Source: Microcyclosporella mali
Lineage: Eukaryota > Ascomycota > Dothideomycetes > Mycosphaerellales > Mycosphaerellaceae
DNA length: 64,000 nucleotides
Direction: 5' to 3'
Assembly (NCBI GenBank): GCA_002785985.1
Contig: NHNU01000024.1
Location: 186,001-250,000 of the forward strand
The position numbers were made by a program, and so were the translations under genes. Of this stretch, positions 20,801 through 30,542 are shown in pieces (the first letter of the stretch is position 1; each line of letters opens with the position of its first letter). The notes below the pieces were generated by a model, which saw nothing but the letters and a program-made list of their open reading frames with translations, did no database searches and had not been told where the DNA came from.

Positions 20801-21317
20801 TTCCGTTGCTTCAAAGCGAACAAAGGTGTGTACGTCAGAATACATCTCCACCTTCGGCATACATACAGTGACGACATACCACATGCTGGTCCCTTGCAAT
20901 GATGCTCCAGAATGGATGGACATTGCCGTCACTGGCGATCCCGATGCTTTTCCCACGACCTGGGTCCATCGTTTGGTTGTCGCTTCGACCACATCTGAGC
21001 ACTCGCCTGTCACGAGCACGAGTACAAGCTTTACCACAGTCTCTTCAACCACAACCGTAACTCCGACTAGCACCGTGCATGTGCCTCAGTCGACCGAGTT
21101 CCAGGTTTCCCCCGATTGGAGTGACTTGTCAAGCATTGACCCATTTAGCGACAACAACATCGACTCTCAAATCGCCAATGATCTCGACAACTGCGGCATG
21201 GCCACCGACTCTGGAGGACCTGCCTGGTGGTGGCCATGGTCGAAACCTTGTGGGTCAGAGACTTCGAAGACCGCCACCTCGTCCACTTCAGTATATCCAT
21301 TGGTCACTCGAAGGTAG
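17829..21317 (+). CDS. Very large secreted protein of unknown function with crystallin-like N-terminus and internal repeats
   Basis: Single exon, 1162 aa from ATG 17829 (the frame opens two codons earlier at a GTG). A signal peptide (TLIVACLASGALLASAAP) is followed by a Cys-containing module, CFYMTTDYDFKGNGANLC ... ARSWRCHRL (about 30-150), whose pattern resembles betagamma-crystallin-like folds. A long helical region with ASTMYRDSTNSASTTYQAAW-type repeats follows. Then come two or three divergent copies of a Cys module: CRHMMSTNQTFEHYMGVL with CFEALMQ, CQYLVASNQTFAMDLDRV with CSSVLMH, and perhaps CRSKQDPKGVFVNNL with CLEEA. The C-terminus is Ser/Thr-rich. Many N-glycosylation sequons (NQT, NGT, NAT) are present. 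I recognise no named family. It is probably an extracellular or wall protein. Confidence 0.85.
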   Translation: MATLIVACLASGALLASAAPQPTIPKKVDIPLDPPNANWVDSGETCFYMTTDYDFKGNGANLCTSAGTCSELLESHTPVASTDNQPGNEVPDGLISSATPEEKVACYMYSGNDCGGYSSAPLTFPGFADLRDLNFDKKARSWRCHRLVPRDSQTDTLVPGAASKASPATSAVNSRHNDIPHMIQELIHAGVSKFEYMEKDAEKNHAGIAARDADDVSRVARHKFDEAMKEASEKYSHSTEEASTMYRDSTNSASTTYQAAWAEAWTRSHDSVDRARAFFDTATAKAISKYGHFDPVASVHSITGAAHHAVTTSPVAGFTPELHAAWAHFTTIAQSDLDAVIPAITQAPNATGTAFVFDGVSYTDPVNEYHPSSFVFSATTTVTNTQPKDLLPACRHMMSTNQTFEHYMGVLVSERMAQEAQNKALNASFPSQSMTAANDALLHACESKAMSNVCFEALMQPSKMDQVVQAALLAFSQAADHGSINAWNGNPEPGHTHDDVLSFHPLMPVAQFVSNDLDPLSSTTKPTISRHVLLEVPFTVVTASLTTATATEHVPDQSAIAELEIVTNGTDSKPSVNGTLPAIDPHMVLPATDMIARCQYLVASNQTFAMDLDRVNFARKEYASWSALLGCGSQGLPQLAHVAELAYQQHKGQIAALIEPLYSTALKNSLAWECSSVLMHRNHDSGFNGIEERLYHLLMAFGSLTTPHFPTGPTQTSPSLRALGTIAPRAAAAAYPGAANPDEWKSCRSKQDPKGVFVNNLVAMQNSTIEAEAWLKVMQGDLVDDPGLNDTITKSSLAASASISQVQDSLDSLDEDADMSACLEEASTKYDIWAKKNGKPSFDDMESAMMELAAEKRAQEIERQLLGLLPQIKLTLADSTADVQNGSVGARDVTHKRKSSSDSSVYCTKTYIAKVDKHTETLTAGHLCKATTSVQPLVTRAFSYPYPREASVNGCGKPDCECAKCRHASAMSRRDELTSSDDLSPTTLGKISVASKRTKVCTSEYISTFGIHTVTTYHMLVPCNDAPEWMDIAVTGDPDAFPTTWVHRLVVASTTSEHSPVTSTSTSFTTVSSTTTVTPTSTVHVPQSTEFQVSPDWSDLSSIDPFSDNNIDSQIANDLDNCGMATDSGGPAWWWPWSKPCGSETSKTATSSTSVYPLVTRR

Positions 21318-22012
21318 TGCGCCTTGAAACTTGATCTGTTCGAACCAGTTGGTCGAAGCAGTACACGATAGCCCGCTGGCCGTACCATGAGGAGACTCCC
21401 TCGCTACGCTCCGTTCAGATGCGGCCACCCATCCCCTGCTTACCCGGGAATTTTCTGGCTCACAGACGAGCAGTGTTGTATCTTGATTGATACATGTTAC
21501 GGTCGTTCCCTGCTGCATACAACGAAGGTGGCGATCGCTTCGCCGGACGGCAGCTACTGAGGAACGGCAGTCGAGGAATTGCTTGACACTACCCTGAGAA
21601 CGACATTTTTGTTTGCATGGTGCTGAGGGAAGAACACTGAGGGACTACGAGCATTGACCAGGGAATTTTTGTACGAGTTGCGAGGTGTTTTGGTGTACTG
21701 TGTACGCTATGCTTGATTGCTTGTGAAGATTAATGATGAATGCTCTTGTCTAACCGTTGAAATCGTTCACTCGTCGTTGGCATTTGGTTTACGAACAAGT
21801 CTTACCACAGTCAAACTGTCGGTTACGTAGGTAGGTAGAACTCTGGATGTCACGTGCGGCTATGGGCCTGAGGCAGGATATCTCCAATCTGACTAGCGTG
21901 GGCTTGGCGAAGCGGAGAGCACTTCGAATTATCAGCCGTCGACATCTTCAGTCTTCGACAGCGAGCCGTATCGCAACGACAACACAACCGACCATCGCCA
22001 AACGCAGTCAAG
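21318..22012. other. Spacer and eL19 promoter
   Basis: No supported gene. The 3' half should contain the ribosomal-protein promoter and 5' UTR; a short ATG-initiated frame at 21847 reaches past the split start codon and is probably upstream of, or within, the leader. Confidence 0.45.
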
Positions 22013-22996
22013 ATGTGAGTTGGCCCTACACACACCCCATACCGCTCGTCAGATCTATCACCACCGACCATAGAGCGACCCGGCTACTCCGCGAACCCCT
22101 CACCGCACACGGCACCAGAAGCGCCCTCGACATTGGCAGCGGCGCCCGCATACATATATACTGACTTGCTGGTCGTCGATAGGGTCAACCTCCGCACCCA
22201 GAAGCGCCTGGCCGCCAGCGTCGCCGACTGTGGCAAGCGCAAGATTTGGCTCGACCCCAACGAGGTCAACGAGATCTCCAACGCCAACTCTCGCCAGACC
22301 ATCCGCAAGCTTATCGCCGATGGCCTCATCATCCGCAAGCCCGTGACCATGCACTCGCGGGCTCGCGCCCGTGAGCTGACCGCCGCCCGCCGCATTGGAC
22401 GACACCGTGGTTTCGGTAAGAGGAAGGGTACCGCCGACGCGAGAATGCCGACGTAAGTCCATACCGACACATATCTATTCAGCACAAGGGAGAAATGGGT
22501 GGGCACGTACGACGAAGACTTGCAGTCGATGGCTCGGAGCGTGCAGATGAAAGGAGGGGAGACGGCTGGATAGTCATGGAAGAAAATGCTAATGGTGTGC
22601 GTACAGTCAGGTCATGTGGATGCGTCGTCTGCGTGTTCTCCGCCGTCTGCTCGTCAAGTACCGCGCCGCCGGCAAGATCGACAAGCACCTTTACCACGAG
22701 CTTTACCACTTGAGCAAGGGTAACACCTTCAAGCACAAGCGTGCCCTTGTCGAGCACGTAAGTACATCCTCGACCAGTCATCATGACATCATGTGATTTG
22801 CAAGAAGTCAACGTACTCATATACTTCCCTACAGATCCACAAGGCCAAGGCCGAGAAGCAACGTGAGGAGAGACTCAAGGCCGAGATGGACGACAAGCGT
22901 GCGAAGACCAAGGCTGCCCGCGAGCGGAGACAGGCCCGTGTCAACGAGAAGCGACAGCAGCTCCTCGGCGAGGACGAGCCAGAAGCAGGCCAATAG
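22013..22996 (+). CDS. RPL19: 60S ribosomal protein eL19
   Basis: Four exons: 22013-22014, 22183-22452, 22607-22757 and 22835-22996; 585 nt, 194 aa. The first intron (22015-22182) splits the initiator codon, AT|G, because only AT + GGTCAACCTC yields the universal start MVNLRTQKRLAASV. Conserved blocks are WLDPNEVNEISNANSRQTIR, GFGKRKGTADARMPT and WMRRLRVLRRLLVKYR; the C-terminal Arg/Lys-rich helix is typical for eukaryotic eL19. It is a structural component of the large ribosomal subunit. The other introns lie after DARMP-AC and after LVEH. Frame closure over all exons makes the model secure. Confidence 0.96.
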
Positions 22997-23580
22997 ACGT
23001 CCATGTTTCTCCTTGCTTCTCGACAATAAATGCTACGACAATGCATGCGCATGGGATGGTCCCAGCCAAGGACGAGCAACAAGGGTTTGCTCGAGGCTGG
23101 CTCACGAAGAGTGGTATCTGGGGTTGTTACGGCGCGCTGTTGGTTGCTATGGAGTGCTTTTGCAGGCGTTTCTCCTCGTCGTCATGGCCGTAGTGCATGT
23201 ACTTCAGGGCGGTACATTTCAAAAATGCTCTGAAAACGAAACCAATGCTTCACGTTATTCATGCTCTCCCATACGATCAATGAATTCGTCCAGGCATCCA
23301 CGTAGGCTGTATCTCATATCATACCGCGATTGAATCCTAATTTCGAGCGGACACGAGACCTGCTATATGTCTGTAAGCAGTGTACTCGAGACGGCAAGAG
23401 CACCTTGCATATTGCTCCTTGAAACCACGTGCAACACCTCGATTTCAGTCCGTGTAAAGCCAAAAACACTCTCTCACAACTCCACCTCGCAGCAAGATAA
23501 GTTGTCCAAAACTTGCAACGAACCACCGCACTACCAAGTCATTGAGCCAGAAGCAGTCGACGCACGTCCCCCAGCATAGA
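22997..23580. other. Spacer downstream of eL19
   Basis: No convincing gene; 3' UTR of eL19 and promoter of the next gene. Confidence 0.5.
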
Positions 23581-24894
23581 ATGGCAGCCTACTACACCTT
23601 CGAAGACCTCTCAGGCTCAACGCCAAGCAGCAGCAGCACCAAAACTGACAACCCATATCACGACCTCATAGAATCCTGCCACAATGATCCTGTACGAAAC
23701 CCCAGAAGATCTCGAAATCCCATTCTCTATTCTTTCCTTTGGGATAGAACTGTTTCTGTTATCACTCTGATACTGAGAAATTGAATAAAACACAGGCACA
23801 GATTCAACAGCGATACGACACGCACCGCACGAATCGAAACGCTCAGCAGAGCGAGAAATTGCTCGCGAGGGACTTTGCGGGTGTCACGGTCGATGGAATC
23901 CTGGCCAGATTGCAGGCGCGAGAGGACGGGTTTGAGGATGCGAGGCACTGTCTGGTGTTTTGGGCCAGGCCGACGAGGGAGGTGAGGGAGTTGATTGCGC
24001 GGGTGCAGGAGAGGTTGAGAGAGGTTGTTTCTGGTGAGATGTTTTCTTTCTTAATCTCTTATTTCTTCCTCTTTCTCTTCCTTTCTTCTTCTCCTGTTTG
24101 GATTCTTCTGCTTCTTGATTCTTCTATGCTTGCTACTGCTGGGATGTGATCATGATGCGTTGCAACAACTCATAAACCCCCCTTCAAAAAAACCAATCGT
24201 CTGACAATATATACACCCAGGTCTCTGGCTCATGCCGCCCTCAAACCTGCACATGACAGTCTTAGAGATCACACACTCGCGCACCGCACCCGAGATCGAG
24301 CAGCTTGTAGACCAAGTCCTCTCGCAGGGCGCAGCAGAAGCAATGACGAATTTCACACTCGACAGCTCGCATCGAGCCAGACTCGTCAAGCCCATGCTCA
24401 ATTTCGACGCGCAGGCTTTAGCTCTCTCTTGGCTTCCGGCAGCGACAGCGACATCAACAGCAGACGATACCAATCCAGGTCCAAATCCAGGTCCAGGAGG
24501 TTCAGGTTCAGGTTTAGAGGGAGCAGATGCATACACATACCACCATCTGCGCCGCGATCTCTTCGACTTGGCTAGCAAGACGGGCGTACAAGTAGCAAGC
24601 AGATATGTGATCCCATCGGCGCATCTGACGATCGGACGATTCATCCGGACGGAAGATTTCGAGGAGGAGGCGGGACAGGAGGGTGGGAGGAGGGTGGATC
24701 AGGGCAAAGTGGCGAGATTAGTAGAAAAAATCGAAGAGGTGAACCGCGATCTCATGGAGCGGTACTGGCCCAAGGATGATGGAGAAGCAGGCGGGATGGA
24801 GTGGATCGTTGGGCAGGAGAAAGGGTTAGATTTCAGGAAAGGCGCTCTGTGGTATGGAGGAGGCGAGACGGTGATGCTGGGAAAAGGCTTTTGA
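23581..24894 (+). CDS. 2H phosphoesterase superfamily protein (LigT/CPDase-like)
   Basis: Three exons: 23581-23691, 23796-24033 and 24221-24894; phases close to 340 aa. The two HxT motifs that define 2H phosphoesterases are present: His127-Met-Thr129 in NLHMTVLEI and His251-Leu-Thr253 in SAHLTIGRF. The family hydrolyses or transfers 2',3'-cyclic phosphates in RNA or nucleotide substrates. A Gly/Pro-rich loop (about residues 200-215) separates the two halves. Similar fungal proteins are annotated as RNA ligase/cyclic nucleotide phosphodiesterase. The substrate cannot be told from sequence. Confidence 0.88.
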
Positions 24895-25081
24895 AGAATT
24901 ATAGACAAAGTGGGTTTTCCAGCAGAAAATCGAGCCTTTTCGGTCGTATACATATATTAACAAGTCATAGATGGTAGACATGGAACAATTCTCAAACCCC
25001 CAAAACGCCATGCTGATGATTGTCCAATGCAGAACGAAAAAAAGACCAAGCACGAATCTTTTCACGATCGCCCCCTTCTTA

Positions 25082-27057
25082 TCACTGCTGCATCAGCTTG
25101 AGACTTTCAGATACTCTGAAAGGAGCTTCCGTCTTCGACTTGATCTCTTCCACCGTGACGCCTTCAGCATGTTCGATCAGGGTCAAACCATTCGTGAAAT
25201 CGACATCAAACACGGCCTGCCAGAAGGGGCAAACACCACAACATCAGCAAGGAATCCAACAGGCAACACCGCTCTATACTCTCGACAAAGTCGGAAGGGG
25301 GAAAGACAAANNNNNNNNNNNNNNNNNNNNNNNNNNNNNNNNNNNNNNNNNNNNNNNNNNNNNNNNNNNNNNNNNNNNNNNNNNNNNNNNNNNNNNNNNN
25401 NNNNNNNNNNNNNNNNNNNNNNNNNNNNNNNNNNNNNNNNNNNNNNNGCGGAAACTTACCAGATCCGTAATAATCATCGACACACACTTTGGCCCCGTGA
25501 GCGGAAACGTACAGCTATTCAGGATCTTCGGCCGTCCCTTCTTATCCGTATGCTCCATCGTGACGACCACCTTCGTCTTGCTCGGATTGCTCACCAGATC
25601 CATCGCGCCGCCGAAACCCTTGATCTTGCCCGGTAGCATCCAGTTCGCGAGATCGCCGTGCGCGCTCACCTGCATAGCGCCCAGAATCGTCAGATCGATC
25701 CTGCCAGCGCGAATCATGCCGAAAGATTCGTCGGAGCCGAAGCACGCGGCGCCGGGGCGGAGGGTGACGGTTTCTTTGCCTGCGTTGATGAGGTCCGGGT
25801 CTTCTTGGCCTTTCTGTGGGTAGGGTCCGAGTCCCAATATGCCGTTTTCGCTCTGCAGTTGGACTTCGACAGAAGGGTCGACGAAAGTAGGCGCCAACAT
25901 GGGCATTCCGATTCCAAGATTGGCATATTGACCGTTCTTGAACTCTTTCGCTGCGCGGCGAACGATTCGCTCTCTCTTACTCGCTGCGTCTCCAGTCCCC
26001 AGAGCGCCCTGCTTCATCTCCTCTGGCGTCTTCGCATTGACAACCTTTTCTATCTCTTTTTCCTCGGTAGCTTGGATGACCTTGGTAACGTAGATTCCCG
26101 GCACATGCACAGCAGCCGGATCGATCTCGCCCGGCTCCACGATATGCTCCGCTTCCACAATCGTCATCTTGGCATTCCTCGCCATCGCACCGTTGAAATT
26201 GTTGGCCGTGAAGCGGAACATGGCGTTCCCCAGACGATCTGCTTTCCATGCCTTGACGAAAGCGTAGTCGCCCTGTATCGCCTCTTCCATCACGTAGCTC
26301 TTGCCATTGAACACCTTCACGTCCTTGGGAGTCGAGTATTGCGATACCGATCCGTCACTGGCGTGCTTCAGCGGCAGCTCACCCGTCTGTACGATCGTCC
26401 CGAACGCCGCAGGTGTATAGAACGCCGGGATACCTATAAAGCGAAAGACAATATATCAGTGAAAAGTGTCTCAAACAAACATATATGCTCTTTCTCTCCT
26501 CTTCTCTTCTCCCGTCCGATCTCGCTCAACTCACCCTTCCCACCCGCAAGACACCTCTCAGCAAGCGTGCCCTGCGGTGTCAGTTCCAGCTCAATCTCTC
26601 CCGTGAGATACATCTTCTCAAAGACCTTATTCTCACCCACATAGCTGGCAATCATCTTCTTGACCTGCTTGGAAGCGAGGAGTTTGCCCAGACCCGACCC
26701 GGGCACGCCGGCGTTGTTCGAGACGGCCGTCAGGCCCGTGATATGCGGCATCTTCTCCACCTGGTTGATGAGGGTGTCGGGTACACCGCAGAGGCCGAAG
26801 CCGCCGCAGAGGAGGGTCGAGTTGGGCTGCATGTCGGCCAGGGCCTCGGAGGCGGAGGGGACGATTTTGTTGATCTCATTGCGGCGGGCGGAAGAGGCGA
26901 AGGTGCGGGCGAGGAGGCGGGCCTGTTTGAATGGTGATCGTTAGGGACGGGTTGTGTGGTATTTGACGCATAGTGGTGGAGGGAAGCATCATGCCTTGGG
27001 TGTTGTCCGGGTCAGGTTGCTCGCTGTGCGCCAGCACAACGTCGCGGAGGAGACCAT
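25082..27057 (-). CDS. Succinyl-CoA:3-ketoacid CoA transferase, mitochondrial (SCOT)
   Basis: Four exons: 27057-26995, 26922-26535, 26433-25460 and 25216-25082; phases close to 519 aa, the usual SCOT length. It transfers CoA from succinyl-CoA to acetoacetate in mitochondria. The N-terminus (MVSSATLCWRTASNLTRTTP, then RLLARTFASSARR) is a typical presequence. The alpha part has CGGFGLCGVPDTLI; the beta part has GIGMPMLAP and the catalytic Glu346 in LQSENGILGLGPYP, and it ends with EHAEGVTVEEIKSKTEAPF. The first intron (26994-26923) must use a GC donor (AAG|GCATGA), because reading on gives TGA. The third intron (25459-25217) contains an assembly gap of 137 N; no coding sequence need be lost. 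Confidence 0.95.
25311..25447. other. Assembly gap (137 N)
   Basis: Run of N within the last intron of the CoA transferase gene. Real length unknown. Confidence 0.99.
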
Positions 27058-27625
27058 GCTATACAGTCAGCAGAACACAATCACGAACAGGAAGAGCGAG
27101 TGTTGAAGGCAGTCAATGGCATAAGGAGAGGTGATAGGCTAGCACATATAAGAGTGAACGGTCGTGCCATGATCTTCGGCATAGTACGCGGCACGAGAGT
27201 AGTCTCATCCGATCTCATCCTGGCTCCCGTCACCTTGACCCGACCCGAAGGTGCTCTTCCCGAAGGTATCGTAGGCCACGCCGATACGACTGAATAGTCG
27301 ACGGTGTCGCGATGTACGTCAAAGCATGTTATTCCGCGTGAGTGTGATGAAATGCGCGTGCTCGATGGGAAGCTGTTGAGCTGTCGATTCCCTCGGCGCG
27401 GAGCCTTTCCGCCTTCGATCTGAGGCCGGAGCTGTAAGGAAAAGAGTTTACCCCCGCTCTCTTGTTCCGGTGGGGTGACAAGCACAGAGACATTGCACTG
27501 TTGATTGAAACGGAGTCTATTATCAAGTCGTGGACGTATCATGCTCCTCCGTTGGTAAGAGCATCTACTATGCCTTCTGCATCGTGATACAGCTTCCCTC
27601 ACAGTCCCACAGCACTACCACACAG
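27058..27625. other. Spacer, promoter of the CoA transferase gene
   Basis: No supported gene; the 3' UTR of the downstream minus-strand regulator lies at its right end. Confidence 0.5.
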
Positions 27626-30031
27626 TCATACAGGCGCTACCTCGGCCTTGGTATTAGTCCCCCAGAGAATGGAATTGAGCACCGAGTAAGGCGAATTCTC
27701 TTCCTCTGCGGTTCCAGTCGTATCAGAGTGACACGAGGGTGTGAAGATTGAATTGGTCTCCAGCTTCTGAACGTGCTCGGTTCCTGAGCCATCGTTCGAT
27801 ATGTGACTAGAGGTCTCTCCAGAGAAGCTTCCCGTGCGAGTTTCGTCGATATTGAGTCTGCGAAGGGCATTGATTCCTCGTTGGACAGGCGCTGAGATTT
27901 CTGTGGGATCGACTGTCGACGTGATCTCCGTCATGAGGGAGATGAACTGTCCGATCAGTTGGCGCGCTCGAGCATTGCGGGAGTGCTCTCCCAGGATGCC
28001 CAAAAGCAAGGCTGAGCTAAGCGCTCGGTGTACAGCTGCCCAGGATTGACGGGCAAAGAAGGTGATGTTGTTCAGCCCAAGGAACGATTCAACCACATTC
28101 ACAAGATTGTCGATGCACACTTGTCGGAAGGACTTGGCGACATCGCTGGAGACCCTCGGACTGAGAGCCGGTCGGCACAGCTCCGACATGGCATAGCTGG
28201 TGTGTAGATAAAGCGCCCAGTGCTCTAGAGTCTCCGTACCAGCCGTGCAGATGCGAGAGTCTCGAAGATGTTCGCTGGCGTCGCGCATGATGGCCGCTAC
28301 TTCGTCGCGGTACTGATTGATTCGTGCAACTTGCTCTCGAGAGCTGATGGCCGTGGCTCGGTCGCGCACGATATCCAGTCCGACCTTACACAATCGATAC
28401 ATTGATGCGTGGTACGAGCTGACCGGGCCAAAGTGCTGTGGCATAGGCATGGTGTTGACATCCAAAGCCGCGTTTCGGTCGTATGTGATCGATAGGAGAC
28501 TATCTTGCCAGATGATAGCCCACCACACCTTCGATCGTGGAAAGACGACTTCTCGACTGATGTTTGGTGGGCATGCCTGGTGCAAACCCAGTCCCTGCGC
28601 AAGCCGAATCGTCAGACCCAAGAGAGACCATGCAGTGCCGGCATTCTGCGAGGTGGTCAGCCATTGTATGTGACAAAGCGAATGGAAGAGCATACCATGT
28701 TGTTTGTCATGACATTGCCAATAAGCAGAAGCGCTTGTATACTCTCGATATGAGGCTGTGAAAGGAAATTGGTGAAGCGAAGGCATTCAAAAGCGCAGCA
28801 TACTAGAAGAGATGTCAGTGGTACTCAAAAGCATAGAGGTGTCCTGGAGTTACACACCATATACCTGTGAAGTCAGTTCCCGTTCTTTCCTCGTCACAGC
28901 GCTGCACTGCGCACCACTTGCAAGCACCGAGAACAGCATTCCTAGCCAGTAGAAGCTCTTCCCGTAGATAGTATTCTCTGTCACCCCGTCATCGAGATCT
29001 TTCGCTGCTGCGCGAACCACCAGGAATGCCGAAAGGTCATCTTCCAGCTGTCCTAAATCAGCTATGCCGGGATATATGATGAATCCCACATCAAGATAGC
29101 TTCTGAAGAGGCCGAGCATCTGCGTGTCGCTGGGTAAGGCTTTTGCTAGTTCTCGAGCACGCTGCAAGGAGCCATGTGGGAGGCCCCACAGATCCACGAA
29201 CGGGTAGGTAGCCGACTCATTGTCGAGTCCGAAAAGGGGTAAGACAGACTTCCCCAAGAATTCTTGTAGCTCGCTCTGTTCCGCTCCACTAGGCTGTTGT
29301 CCTTGACTTATTGCGTAGAGCATGGCAGGCACAGAGCCACCACCGAGATGAACAATTTCTCCCTAGGCGAGGCATAAGCTGAAGAAGCGGCGCAAGTGGT
29401 ACAGATTTACTTACCGACTCGTTCTTCGTATGTAGCCCATGGACATCCGTGTGCGTCTGCTCTCGTTGAGTGTCGTAACTGGTCGTAGCATCGCTGTCAC
29501 TCTGTCCATTCTGGTCGGTCCTGTTCCTCCGAAGTTCGCGCTTCATCTCAGCGATGGAATTCTCGAGACCGTTCAGCTTGCGGCAGAGCAGATCGAACTC
29601 ATTCCTGCCCAGAATCACAGATCCGGGTCCGTACGTTGGAGAGTAATACTGGCCGTCCTCGGGTGCTCGCATAGCAGATCCAGACGCATTACCGTCGACA
29701 TCCTGCCTCTTATTGGGAGGGTGATAGGAACAGAGCTCTGGATGATCGCGATCCCGACAAGTCAGGCAAGGTCGCGAGAGGTCGCACTGCAAGTCGTCAG
29801 CATCAAGGCCGCAACGGAGCTTCCACACGCAACCCTCGTACATAGAGAATTGTTGCGAATCAGAAAGCAACGTGAACCTACCTTGACCTTCCTCTGACGA
29901 CACGGATAGCACGCCTTATGCTCCCGGGCTTTCCTCTTCTTCCTCAACAAGTCGTCAACCTCTGCCTGGGGCGGCATTAATTCAGGATACGCAGCCGGCG
30001 GCGCATCCATGTCTGTAAGCTGCGGATCCAT
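27626..30031 (-). CDS. Zn2Cys6 transcription factor with fungal-specific TF domain
   Basis: Five exons: 30031-29882, 29786-29415, 29362-28858, 28802-28696 and 28645-27626; phases close to 717 aa. The zinc cluster spans an intron: Cys41, Cys44, Cys51, Cys57, Cys60 and Cys69 in KACYPCRQRKVK and CDLSRPCLTC. It is followed by a dimerisation-type heptad region (LLCRKLNGLENSIAEMKREL). The middle homology region (PF04082 type) is recognised by SYLDVGFIIYP, CLRFTNFLSQPHIESIQALL and AWSLLGLTIRLAQGLGLH. It is a nuclear, sequence-specific regulator; its targets are unknown. Joining exons 3-5 required choosing donors by conservation (gtgtgt at 28857, not gtatat at 28864). Confidence 0.9.
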
Positions 30032-30542
30032 GATCACTCTTTTCAGTCGCGCTCTTGATTCCAGAGCACGAAAAGACGGCTCAGCCGCAGAAATTGGGAG
30101 GGTTTTTTTAGAGAATTCTAATGCCTTGCACTTCGTATACGCTGCTTTGTGCCCACCAGTGGAGGCCCCCGAATCCAAGTCCGAGTGATTGCGTCAAAGC
30201 GCTCAAGTACTAAACTTGCGAATCAAGAGTTAGGAACCCGGCGCAGAGAAAAAGTGCGTGTTGGTAATGACCAAGGAAGTTCACGATCCGAGAAACAGGT
30301 ACTGCAAGCTCAGCGGTAGGTTAGTAGGTAGCGATCGGGAATATCGCTTGACTCAAGCTAGCCCCAAACTCTAAATATGTGGAAGACAGTTAGCTTCATG
30401 CACATAACATACTCTGCCACACCATTCGAAAGACACCCAGGAACTGGGATGGGTTGAGAATACTGGTCTACACATGTTTGGGATTTCTGCAATCAGTCAA
30501 CATTAATGTCATGATGATATCTACAAGTGGGATCAAGATGAT
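30032..30542. other. Spacer
   Basis: Promoter of the Zn2Cys6 gene and 3' flank of frq; nothing else seen. Confidence 0.45.

Noticed and set aside
22133..22182. In-frame ATG as eL19 start (MAAAPAYIY...)
   Set aside because: This sequence is intron; eL19 starts universally with MVNLRTQKR, restored by the AT|G splice.
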